From Diplodia intermedia (Eukaryota; Ascomycota; Dothideomycetes; Botryosphaeriales; Botryosphaeriaceae), in the NCBI GenBank assembly GCA_021495925.1, contig JAKEKT010000001.1, positions 186,001-250,000 of the forward strand: 64,000 bases of DNA. The letters are read 5' to 3'. Shown piece after piece: positions 54,355 through 64,000 of this stretch. Below the pieces are notes generated by a model. The model saw nothing but the letters and a program-made list of their open reading frames with translations, was not told the DNA's origin and did not search any database. The translations under genes and the position numbers were made by a program. How positions within the stretch are numbered: the first letter of the stretch is position 1; each line of letters begins with the position of its first letter.

Positions 54355-56457
54355 TTAGTTCTCCGAGTTCCTCTTTTGCGCATCTTCGACCGCAGCTTCC
54401 CAACTGGTCCTGTGGATGAATATGTACTCAACCAACGCGACAATCCCCAGCGCAAGAGCGGGTCCCTGGAGTTCATCGTTAGCCCCGGTCTTTCATACCA
54501 GCATTGGTCCCGTCACTTACCGCCCACAGGCCGTACAAGCCCCATCCCAGTCCAAACCCGGTGCCGAAACTGATGGGTAGGCCGATCAGGTAGTAAGAAA
54601 TAAGGTTGACGTAGCCGCCGACTTCCTGGCGACCGATTCCGCGCAGAATACCGCCGCAGCATGCTGCCAGCGCGTCGAACAGCTGGAACGCGGCGCACAG
54701 GGGCAGGATGGCTGCCACAACCTCAACCACGTCTGCGTCGTTGGTGAAAAGCTGGGGAATGTAGTTTCGGAGCGACGAGAGGAGCACGACGTTCAGGATA
54801 CCAATGCCGAACTCCGCAACGAATGCTACCTTGGCTGCCGTCTTCGCTGCGTCAGAGAGCGTGGCGCCAATCAGGTTGGCAATGCGCGTGCTGGCTGCGA
54901 TGGAAACGGGGAAAGGAATCTGGTAGGTGATGGCCGTCAGAGTACTGAGCACACTCTGTGCGGCAAGATGCGTCGTCGAGATCCAGGACGCGGATAGCGT
55001 CAGGATCTCGAAAGCCAGGAATTCAGCTTCCACCATGATGAGCCCAGGGAGAGCAAGCCTGATCATGGGGCCCCAGTTCCTGAACGCCAGACGCGAGAAT
55101 CCACCCCAGCATTGCCTGCCGTCCACGAACCGCACGTAAAGGAAGAGGAACAACGGCATGAGATTCTCAGTGATTGAGACAGCGATCGGAGCACCAACAA
55201 AGCCCCAATCGAATTTCTGTACGCCGTGTCAGTCTTGTCTGGAGTTCAATGCGCGGCTCCAGGATTACTCACCCAGACGAACAGCCAGTTCATGAAGGCG
55301 TTCAGCGGAGCGCAGATTAGCAGCACGTAGAAGGTTGCTGAGAATAGGCCTTGTGCCTGAACGAACCTCTTGCCACTCTCAAAAGCAGCATATCCCGGCG
55401 CGCCGGCGATGAGAACCTTCAGGTAGAGTCCCGCCAATTGTGCTGTCTCCTTCTCAGGCACAATGGCCTCAAGAATCTGGGTACCGAAGAACCATATGAC
55501 CGCAATTGGAACGGTGATGGTCCACAAGAAATACACCATGCGCTGCAACTGCAGTCCGACCAGCGTTTTATGACCCGAACCGTACGCCTGGGCGCAAAGC
55601 GTGTCCAAGCTGGTGGCAAGGCCCTGGTAGACCGAGTAGCCAGTGATGGAGGCCGTCATACTGGCCAGACTGACGGCGCCCAGCTCGACTTTGCCAATGT
55701 GACCGACGGTGAAAATACTCGCAACAGTCAACGAGTACTGCAGCAAGAAAGTGAGGATGAGCGAGGGAGAGTATTTCGCCAGCACCTTAGCCTCTCTTTG
55801 CCATGTGGTCTGGATCATTCCAGCAGTCACAGCCTCCTCCCACTTCTGCCTGATGTTGTCCGGCGTGTCCAGCCCTCCATAAGGCTTGGTCGGGTCGGCT
55901 GGCCTTGCGGCGCCAAGCAGCGCAGTGCGCTCTGACAGATCGGATACGCCGTTTCCAACGGCATCGTCTACCACAGCCTCCTCGTCAATGCTCCTGCGCA
56001 GCCGGGGGATCGAGAGGCGTGCGCTCAAGCCCTTGAATGAGGATTGGCCACCGCTGGAGCGCCGGCGAGGGTGTTTCGGGGGGAGCAGAGCATTGTCGCG
56101 CAGAAGACTGCGCTCATCGTTCCGTGCCTCTTCGGCTGCGCGCTTGGTTAGATATCCGGGCTCGGTTACGGATGGGTTCTGGAAGACGGCGGCGCGCGGC
56201 CCGGCGGCGACGTAGCTCTGGCGGAGGTAGCCTTCGGCGAGCGCGTGGTCAGAGGGCTTGATGGCCCAGCCATATTCCTCGGCATCGTCGTCCTGCGGCG
56301 CGCCCGCTTGCTCGGCTTCCTCTTCGATGTCGCGCGCGATAGCAGCTTCGGCGATAGGAGACGAAGCGCTGAAGGAGCTCATATGCGACCTGAATGACGT
56401 ACTGAGCAGGCGCGAGGACTGGTCTGCAGCGGAGGTGGGCGCTGTGTAGGGGCCCAT
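54355..56457 (-). CDS. MATE-family multidrug/toxic-compound exporter
   Basis: Exons on the minus strand are 56457-55273, 55216-54521 and 54465-54355, giving 663 residues. About 225 N-terminal hydrophilic residues precede the membrane part, as in the yeast Erc1/YDR338C-like branch. Twelve transmembrane helices follow in two homologous halves. Family segments: TVGHIGKVELGAVSLASMTA, YQGLATSLDTLCAQAYGSG with LVGLQLQR, then SVLSTLTAITYQIPFPVSIA, STRIANLIGATLSDAAKTAA and FDALAACCGGILRGIGRQEV. MATE proteins export organic cations or flavin- and amino-acid-like compounds with H+ or Na+ antiport, in fungi probably at the vacuole. Substrate unknown. The second in-frame ATG (MSSFSASSP) is a possible alternative start. 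Confidence 0.93.
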
Positions 56458-57359
56458 GGTGGTGGCGCGAGCTGGGCAATGGCAGCTATCGGGAGTCCGG
56501 GCTCCAAATGGGCGTGAGAGGGCAATATATGGGCGGCAAACGGTCAGGCCATTGGGGAAAAAGATCCGGGCAGGCGCGCAGAGGCGATATGAGGGCGGCC
56601 ATCTTGTTATCGTGCCGAGTCAGTAGTGGCGCCGTCTGTGGTGACTCGACCGCGGGGGCGGCAGCGTGCGGCGAAGGGCTCCACCGGGCCCCGATAAGTA
56701 GCCAAGCGACGGCTCGCTTTGGGGCCGCCGGCCGTATCACCTTTTTGGAATGTCCTCGCGGTGGTTTTGGTAGTGCACTGCCGCAAGCACTACCGCTGCG
56801 TCGCGTGCTGAGCGAAAATTTCTCCCGCGACGCCGCTCCTTCTTCGTCGTGCGAGCCATTAGGAAGGCCGCTCTCTTGACTCAATCACACCATGCATTGG
56901 CGATCGGATCGTGAGCACAGTCGCTGTATTCCATGCGGGCGATCACCGGGCTAGTCCTACGCTCATTGGACACCCGCTGCATCTGCTCACGCAGGGCGTG
57001 CTTCTCTTCTGCATCCTTCAGCCATGACAGATCGAAATTCTACGTGGTCCGCCTCGCGCCCAATTGGCGTTCCATGCGCGGAATCCGCGGGCGCCGCAGA
57101 TCGCTTTTCATGCTGTCCGACGTGGTGCGACGCGCGCCATCCTCCGTCATGCTTGCTGGAGCTATGACGGAATAGTACTTCTCCACCCAACGCCGTGCGC
57201 AGCTAGGGCCCTCCCGTTTTCCAGGGTAACCCTCTGTACACAACAGTGCGTATTGCTTGGCCTTGCTTGATCCGTGCGACTCTAGGAGCCCGCACATCCA
57301 GACGGTAGTTGACGAGACCTGTAGGAACTTGAAGAAGCTAGAACATCGAGTCCGAGAAC
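56458..57359. other. intergenic upstream of the MATE gene
   Basis: A 902-nt stretch between tandem minus-strand genes, holding the MATE promoter and the RIO2 3' flank. ORFs are short and unsupported. No element recognised. Confidence 0.4.
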
Positions 57360-58727
57360 TCATATAGCCCAGCCCGAGGCCTTCTTTGCCGAGGTCCTTG
57401 ACTTTTGAGGAGCTGGCTTGGTGGGGAGCTGCATGTCGTCGTGCGTGATATCCGGAGTATCGTCGTCGATTTGGAGAACAGTCATGCCGTTGTGGAGGTC
57501 ATGAGCTACCTCGCCATTGTGAGAATTTGCAAGGACCTCGTTGTCGTCTGTTGAGTCTGGTTGCTCATCCTCGTCCTCGTCCTCGTTCTCGGCCTCTTCA
57601 GAACCTTCGCCGTTATTCTCAGCGTCACCATCGCCGTCAACGCCGACGTCGCGCATGTATGACTCCAGTTCCTTGGCCATCTTCCTGCTGAAGCCCGATG
57701 CCTCAACCTCAATATCCAGTCTCCTTGCCCCAGCAGCTTCGCCAACCGACTTGATAGCGTCCTTGAAGAATGGCCCAGGCTCATCGCTGACAAAGTGGTA
57801 ACGCCGTTCGAAGAATCGCTTGATGCAGTTGACATCCCTGTCGAAATAGTACTCCGCATTCGAATGGTCGATGGACACCATCTGAGGGAAGTCAATGAGT
57901 ACAGGCTTGAGCGTAATCTTCGGTGGAGCATCGACGTCGTCCGAGCTGGATGGCTCTGCCTTCTCCTCGACCAGAATGTTGAACTCGTTGAAGTCACCAT
58001 GAATAAGGCCATACTTGGCCAGGCGAATAATCATGTTCAGGAGCTCCGAGTAGAGCTTCTCCGGCTGGGGTACGCTGGATATGGTCCTCAATGGAAAGGC
58101 ATCCACCAAGCTCATGACAATGGTGTGTCTGTTCTGCGCAATTGGCTCTGGCACAACGAAGCCATTGTCTCTCAAGGCCTTCATGAACGCAAACTCCTTC
58201 ATTGCTGCCAGCCGCGACATGTACATCCAGGATCCCGAGGAGCGGTTGCGGAGGTAGTCGCGGTTGGCCTTGACGCTGCGGAACGAGATGCGGCCGAGAC
58301 GGTGGATCTTGAGCACTCTCTGAACCCCGCCTGGCGAGGCAACGACGATGATGTCCGACTCCTTTCCCACGCCGATCTGGTTTCCTACGCTGAAAACGGT
58401 GTTCTGCTTGCAGTGCGTGTTCAGGGCCAGGTAATCGAGCCCGCCGTAGGTCAGGCGGTATCCGTCGTATTTCGCGTTCTTTACTTTGCCTATGAGGCCG
58501 ACCTTTGCCAGGTTGGAAATGCACCGGTGCACGCCACCGCGCTGCCCAGAGATGCTTCCGATCAGAGGCGTGGGCACGACCTCGTGGTTCCTGCTACCCA
58601 TCTCAACCTGCGCGCTCATCAGCCGTTAATCGCAGGGCCGTTGGTGAGGCGCACGCGTGCATACCGCAGTGAGCACACGCCAGTCATCCTGGGTGAGGTA
58701 TCTGATGGCCTTGGTATCGAGCTTCAT
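57360..58727 (-). CDS. RIO2: RIO2 serine/threonine kinase, 40S maturation
   Basis: Exons on the minus strand are 58727-58665 and 58607-57360, giving 436 residues. The winged-helix N-terminus reads MKLDTKAIRYLTQDDWRVLT and then GSRNHEVVPTPLIGSI, as in Rio2. Kinase motifs: P-loop IGVGKESDI (about 99-107), catalytic LIHGDFNEFN (222-231, Asp 226) and metal-binding LIDFPQMVS (Asp 260), then the Rio2-specific NAEYYFDRDVNCIKRFF. The C-terminus is an acidic Glu/Asp tract followed by basic QKSRTSAKKASGWAI. Rio2 is an ATPase/kinase that binds cytoplasmic pre-40S particles and drives their late maturation. It is divergent from RPN1 with 324 nt between starts. Confidence 0.96.
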
Positions 58728-59051
58728 GGCGCCGAAGTTCTGGGGGAGCTTGGGCTTGCGTGCGGGCAAAATTATTGCGCAAAACGAGAGCGGCGGCGGG
58801 CGGTGTTGCATCACTTTTCAGTGTTCGCCGGCTCAACTGCGGCATGAGTGGCCGGTGCGACGAGCTTCCAGCGCGCCTCCAGCAGCTCCAAGACCTCAGC
58901 AACACCAACTCCCTCCCCCAACAACCCCCATCCTCCGTCCTAGTCGCAGCTCCCGCCCATCCGCCGTCCGTCATCTCTGCAGGTCTCCACGTTTCCTGCG
59001 CGCCGCCATCCCGCTCCGCCGCCTTCCGCTGCTCACTAATACTGCTCCGAG
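58728..59051. promoter_or_regulatory. short divergent promoter between RIO2 and RPN1
   Basis: A 324-nt shared upstream region of two growth-linked genes. No clear TATA box is seen. C-rich sequence precedes the RPN1 start. Confidence 0.45.
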
Positions 59052-62017
59052 ATGGCGAACGAGGACGACAAGAAGCCCACCGCCGCCGACAAGGGCAAGG
59101 CCAAGGCCGTGGACGAGACCCCCAAGGAGGTCAAGAAGGACAAGGATGGCAACCCCATCAAGGAAGATGAGAAGATCATGCCCGCAGGTCAGTATTGCCG
59201 CCGCGCCGTGTCGCCGCATCACGCACTGACACAGCCGCAGAGGAGCTGAGCGAAGAGGACCAGCAGCTCAAGAACGAGCTCGACATGCTCGTTGAGCGGA
59301 TACAGGTGCGTTTGTCTTCGTTGCTTGCTCTGCGGACGTACTGACGCTTGCCTGATAGGAACCCGACACCAGCCTGTACAAGCCTGCACTAGAAGCAATC
59401 AAGAACTTCATCAAGACCTCCACCTCGTCTATGACGGCCGTCCCCAAGCCGCTCAAGTTCCTCCGCCCGCACTATGAGTCGCTCGAGAAGACGTATGAAT
59501 CATGGCCGGAGGGCGAGGACAAGGTACGGCCATACTAGTCAGCAGCCTCCAGAGACAAGCGTTAACATTGATTGCAGCAATCATTAGCAGATATGATGTC
59601 CGTTCTCGGCATGACCTACTCGGACGAGAACCGCCGCGACACTCTCAAGTACCGTCTGCTTTCCCCATCGAAGGACCTGGGCTCGTGGGGACACGAGTAC
59701 ATGCGCCACCTGGCTCTGGAGATCGGACAGGAGTTCCAGGATCGTCTGAACGATGACAAGGTCGCTGACGAGCTCGTCGATCTCGGGCTAAACCTTGTTC
59801 CCTTCTTCCTCAAGCACAACGCTGAAGCCGACGCTGTCGACATCCTCAGTGAGCTCGAGATGATTGAGTCGATCGACCAGTATCTCGATGAGAACACCTT
59901 CTCGCGCGTTGCGCTGTATATGGTCAGGTGGGTTATTGTCTGAGAAGATTGGATCGAGCCCATGGCGCTAACACATTTCGTAGCATGGTTCCCCTCCTCA
60001 CCTACCCTGACAATGACCGCTTCCTCCGCACCGCATACAAGATCTACCGCGATTACAAGCAGTTCACACAGGCGATGGTGATCGCGATCCGCCTGAACGA
60101 CAAGGAGCAGATCCAAGACGCTTTCAACGCCACCGAGGACAAGTCTATCAAGAAGCAGCTGGCATTCCTCATCGCCCGCCAAAGAATAGTTATCGACTTG
60201 CCTGAGGAAGAGGAGGATGGCGAGCTGGCCGAGTGCCTGAACAACACCAGACTCGCGGATCATTTCAAGGTGCTCGCGAAGGAGCTCAACATCCTGGACC
60301 CCAAGACCCCCGATGACATCTACAAGACGCACCTCGAGAGCAGTCGCACAGCGGGCCTTACCAACACCGACTCGGCCAGACACAACCTCGCGAGTGGTTT
60401 TGTCAATGCCTTCGTGAATGCCGGATTTGGCAACGACAAGATGCTCCTGGTCGAGGAGGATAAGCAGAGCTGGGTTTGGAGGACCAAGGATGAGGGCATG
60501 CTGTCGACGGCAGCATCCGTGGGTCTACTGATGCAGTGGGATACCGAAGGAGGCCTGGACAAGATCGATCGCTACACCTATCTGGACGAGGACCAGATCA
60601 AGGCAGGAGCCATGCTCGCCAGTGGTATTGTCAACTCGGGTGTGAGGAGCGACGCTGATCCTGCTATGGCTCTTCTTGGTGACGCAGACAACCTGGAGAG
60701 CAAGGTGGTGGCGATTCGTGTCGCGTCCATCATGGGTCTTGGCCTGGCATACGCGGGATCTAACAAGGAAGAGCTTCTTGAACTTCTCCTGCCCATCGTC
60801 AGCGATACCTCGTTGGATATGAAGCTCTCAGCCATGGCTGCTCTGTCTCTGGGCATGATCTTTGTTGGTTCTGCCCACAGCGATGTGAGTGAGGCCATCA
60901 TCCAGACATTCCTGGACGAAGACCGGACGAAGCAGCTTAAGGATAAGTGGACGCGGTTCATGGCTCTTGGCCTTGCGTTGCTCTTCTTCGGCCAACAAGA
61001 AGAGGTTGACGTTATTTTGGAGACGCTGAAGGCGATCGACCACCCCATGTCGAAACCCACTTCGGTTCTTGCAGAAGTTTGCGCTTGGGCAGGTACTGGA
61101 GCCGTGCTCAAGATTCAGCAGCTGCTCCACATTTGCAATGAGCAGATTGACGAAGACAACGAGGAAAAGAAGGGCGACGAGCTTCTGCAGGCATACGCTG
61201 TCATTGGTATCAGCTTGGTGGCCATGGGCGAGGAGGTGGGCCAGGAGATGGTGCTCCGCACATTCGGCCACCTGATGCACTATGGGGAGACGAACATCCG
61301 GAAGGCTGTTCCGCTGGCGTTGGGTCTCATCAGCCCGAGTAACCCTCAAATGAAGGTGTACGACACGCTTTCGAGGTACAGTCACGACAACGACAACGAC
61401 GTGGCAATCAATGCCATCTTCGCCATGGGTCTCGTCGGGGCTGGCACCAACAACGCACGTCTCGCGCAGCTGCTCAGGCAATTAGCAAGCTACTACTCGC
61501 GCGACCCCAACGCACTGTTCATGGTGCGGATCGCACAAGGTCTGCTGCACATGGGCAAGGGCACGCTCTCGGTCAACCCGTTCCACACGGACCGCCAGGT
61601 CCTGTCCCGTGTCTCGGCGGCAGGGCTCCTTACCGTGCTGGTCTCGCTCATCGATGCCAAGCAGTTTGTGCTCTCTGACTCGCACTACCTGCTCTACTTC
61701 ATGGTCACTGCGATGCAGCCTCGCTTCTTGATCACGCTGGATGAGGAGCTGAAGCCGTTGACGGTCAACGTGCGTGTTGGCCAGGCAGTTGATGTGGTTG
61801 GGCAGGCAGGTCGGCCGAAGACGATCACTGGCTGGCAGACGCAGAGCACACCGGTGCTGCTCTCGTTTGGAGAGCGGGCGGAACTGGAGGACGAGCAGTA
61901 CATCAGCCTGAACAGCACGTTGGAGGGCGTGGTGATCCTAAGAAAGGTATGTTTGGGTGTGTGAAAGTGTAGTGTGCTTTGCTAACGATGGTGCAGAACC
62001 CCGAGTGGGAGGAATAA
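59052..62017 (+). CDS. RPN1: 26S proteasome regulatory subunit Rpn1
   Basis: Exons are 59052-59187, 59241-59305, 59359-59523, 59578-59927, 59984-61946 and 61997-62017, giving 899 residues. A Lys/Asp/Glu-rich N-terminus leads into EELSEEDQQLKNELDMLVER, KFLRPHYESLEKTYESWP and LADMMSVLGMTYSDENRRDT, typical Rpn1 helices. Proteasome/cyclosome repeats follow (ASVGLLMQWDTEGGLDKIDR, MLASGIVNSGVRSDADPAMA, ALSLGMIFVGSAHSDVSEAI, IFAMGLVGAGTNNARLAQLL). The end is PVLLSFGERAELEDEQYISL and NPEWEE in a 21-nt last exon. Rpn1 is the large scaffold of the 19S base; it binds Rpt1/Rpt2 and receives ubiquitin-like receptors and Ubp6. Confidence 0.97.
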
Positions 62018-62368
62018 TTGCTCTCGGATGGACAGGTCACTGGCATGGGGATGGGCGATATGGGTTATAGAGTCACGACATTCCCGGGACGGGACGCGCT
62101 GCGGTGTACAAATAGAAGCATCATGCCGAATGTGCAAGCAAAACGATTGCGTCTACGAGCAGAGTGGTAATGCGAAGCATGGTAATCATTTAGTCACGAC
62201 GTGATAAGCAAGCAATGGAAAAGCAGGGGTTTGTAAGGTTTGGTCAGCAGCCGCCAAGCTTCCAGCCGCATGACGCAAGCGGGGCAGCGATGATCCGGAG
62301 AGCTCGGCGCCGCTCCTTCCATACATAAACACTGCCTCCACCCATCGTCACAACATCACCCAAGCTTC
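62018..62368. promoter_or_regulatory. intergenic upstream of the ECM4-like gene
   Basis: A 351-nt stretch between tandem plus-strand genes. An A/T-rich catacataaac lies at about 62320-62330, roughly 40-50 nt before the ATG. No other feature. Confidence 0.4.
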
Positions 62369-63678
62369 ATGAATATCGCCCTCGCACGCACAAGACTCAT
62401 TGGCAGGCACATCCATCCCACCCTCCGACCGCAGATTTCCACCGCCAACATGTCGGTACGTCACCGGCATCAGCTGCCCCACCCTTGCTGAATGCACATA
62501 CCTTTGAAGCCAACACTGACCGAACCACGGTGCAGACCGACAAGAAAGACATTCTCAACTGGGTGGACCCGAAGGACAAGTCCGGAGAGTTCAAGAGGCA
62601 GACGTCTGTTTTCCGCAATTTCATCTCCAACAAGCCTGGCGCCGAGTTTCCGCCTGAGAAGGGGAGATATCATCTCTACGTCTCATATGCGTGCCCGTGG
62701 GCGCACCGGACGCTCATTGTGAGGAAGCTCAAGGGCCTGGAGGATGTCATTTCTTACACGAGCGTGCATTGGCACATGCTCGAGAAGGGTAAGCCACGAG
62801 AACGTTGCAGCTACTCACCAGCACGCCTGACCTCTCTCACAGGATGGCGTTTCGCCACTCCGGACGAGAAGATCCCCGGGGCCAACACCACACCGGACCC
62901 ATTGCACCCGGACTTCACGCACCTGCGTGACATCTACTTCAGCCAGAACCCCAACTATGAAGGCCGCTTCACCGTGCCCACGCTGTACGACAAGAAGACC
63001 AAGCAGATCGTCAGCAACGAGTCGAGCGAGATCATCCGCATGTTCTACCACGAGTTCGACGAGCTGCTGGCCGGCGAGCCCAAGCAGCTCGACCTCCTCC
63101 CGGAGGCGCTGCGCGCCGACATCGAAGCCACGAACGAGTGGACATACAACGACATCAACAACGGCGTCTACAAGTCCGGCTTCGCTACGACCCAGGAGGC
63201 CTACGAGCGCAACGTCAAGCAGCTCTTCGCCGCACTCGACCGCGTCGAGGAACACCTCGTGTCTTCGCCCGGCCCTTTCTACTTCGGCGACAAGGTCACC
63301 GAGGCCGACGTGCGGCTGTACACGACCATCATCCGCTTTGACCCGGTCTACGTCCAGCACTTCAAGTGCAACCTCCGCGACATCCGCTCCGGTTACCCGG
63401 CCATCCACCGCTGGCTGCGGAAGCTGTACTGGGACGTCCCGGCGTTCGGCGAGGAGACGACGCAGTTCGAGCACATCAAGAATCACTATACGAAGAGCCA
63501 CAAGCAGATCAATCCCTTTGTAAGTTTTCCCCTCGTGAATTCTAAATGGGACTACGGCTGTGGCAGCAGTTCGCTGACAAGAGCGTGACATATTCAGAGC
63601 ATCACCCCTGTTGGACCGGAGCCTGCTATCTTGCCGAAGGATGAGGAGGTACCTGCGGTGAAGGCTGCGAAGGCGTAA
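62369..63678 (+). CDS. ECM4: glutathionyl-hydroquinone reductase / omega-like glutathione S-transferase
   Basis: Exons are 62369-62455, 62536-62788, 62843-63519 and 63598-63678, giving 365 residues. The N-terminal 29 residues (MNIALARTRLIGRHIHPTLR) are basic without acids and could be a mitochondrial presequence; a later in-frame ATG (MS at 62450) would give a cytosolic form. The thioredoxin-fold part has YHLYVSYACPWAHRTLIVRK with catalytic Cys 82. It is followed by GWRFATPDEKIPGANTTPDP, SSEIIRMFYHEFDELLAG and ADVRLYTTIIRFDPVYVQHF, the xi-class (Ecm4/Gto) signature. These enzymes remove glutathione from glutathionyl-hydroquinones and act in thiol and oxidative stress handling. A Pro/Lys-rich 27-residue C-terminal exon ends the protein. 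Confidence 0.94.
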
Positions 63679-64000
63679 CCGAATGTGAGCACGAATTTGT
63701 GGGAGCTTCGATTGTAGTATATGCTTTGGGTGTTACGAATCCGCATTCATTTGGAAAGTCATCTTAGGTCTACTGAGTAAATATGAAAATCAAGGATTTC
63801 TTCTTCTTCATCTGCTTTTGACAAAGTGGTTTGCACGACTCGACTTACCATAAGCCACGCAAACAACTCAAGATACATCGGCACAACCACAACCTCCGCC
63901 GATTGTCGTGCCCTCACTTGCTCACAACTCGACGTCCACCCATTCCCGCATCCACCGGCCCCAGCCTGCGACGTCGGCCCCGTTTTTCGCGTTGCAACCG
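63679..64000. other. right-edge intergenic sequence
   Basis: The 3' flank of the ECM4-like gene. No gene or element recognised up to the window edge. Confidence 0.5.

Noticed and set aside
1..64000. Transposon, CRISPR array, rRNA, secondary-metabolite cluster or listed-agent sequence
   Set aside because: No terminal repeats, transposase, spaced direct repeats, PKS/NRPS core or viral gene was found. The lone siderophore acyltransferase is not accompanied by an NRPS.

Overview
The window looks like nuclear chromosomal DNA of a filamentous ascomycete (Pezizomycotina). Genes are closely packed on both strands and split by many short GT..AG introns of about 47-210 nt (mostly 50-60). Families typical of the group are present: a SidF/SidL-type siderophore acyltransferase, GH76 Dfg5-like protein, DUF7730 protein, SLIP-GC-like GTPase and a HeLo-like N-terminal domain. 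I cannot fix the class; Dothideomycetes is plausible but unproven. All exon structures were built by hand from splice sites and reading frame. For every complete gene the exon lengths sum to a multiple of three.

Layout. 1-3208 (-): left-truncated HeLo-like/coiled-coil/SR-rich protein. 3800-8340: head-to-head pair of paralogous single-pass kelch membrane proteins. 8450-8550: tRNA-like remnant. 8837-10409 (-): FAD amine/amino-acid oxidase-like enzyme. 11260-11645: apparently frameshifted Cys-rich ORF. 12422-14162 (+): FLVCR-like MFS transporter. 14607-15373 (-): QCR6 of complex III. 16032-17852 (-): SET methyltransferase, divergent from a secreted RNase T2 (18287-19149, +). 20075-23527 (+): 12-exon large GTPase. 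24257-25447 (-): DUF1295 membrane protein. 26222-27465 (-): DUF7730 protein. 28148-29047 (-): Mn-SOD, divergent from a siderophore N5-acyltransferase (29790-31442, +). 32987-35283 (-): GPI-type serine carboxypeptidase. 36083-37864 (-): Cys-Pro motif protein, divergent from a cis-prenyltransferase (38443-39629, +). 39865-40662 (-): GINS subunit PSF3, divergent from BLM10/PA200 (41604-47672, +). 49492-50972 (+): GH76. 52329-53807 (-): tandem Myb-like protein. 54355-56457 (-): MATE transporter. 57360-58727 (-): RIO2 kinase, divergent from RPN1 (59052-62017, +). 62369-63678 (+): ECM4-type glutathione transferase.

There is no biosynthetic gene cluster, transposon, rRNA or CRISPR. Most of the window is housekeeping: two proteasome regulators, ribosome maturation, replication, respiration and dolichol synthesis. 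It is interspersed with secreted or surface proteins (RNase T2, GH76, carboxypeptidase, kelch proteins). The least explained parts are the kelch pair with a shared cytoplasmic tail motif, the HeLo-like/SR protein without a NACHT core, the Cys-Pro motif protein, and a promoter-plus-exon-like signal around 31.97-32.17 kb that has no assigned gene.
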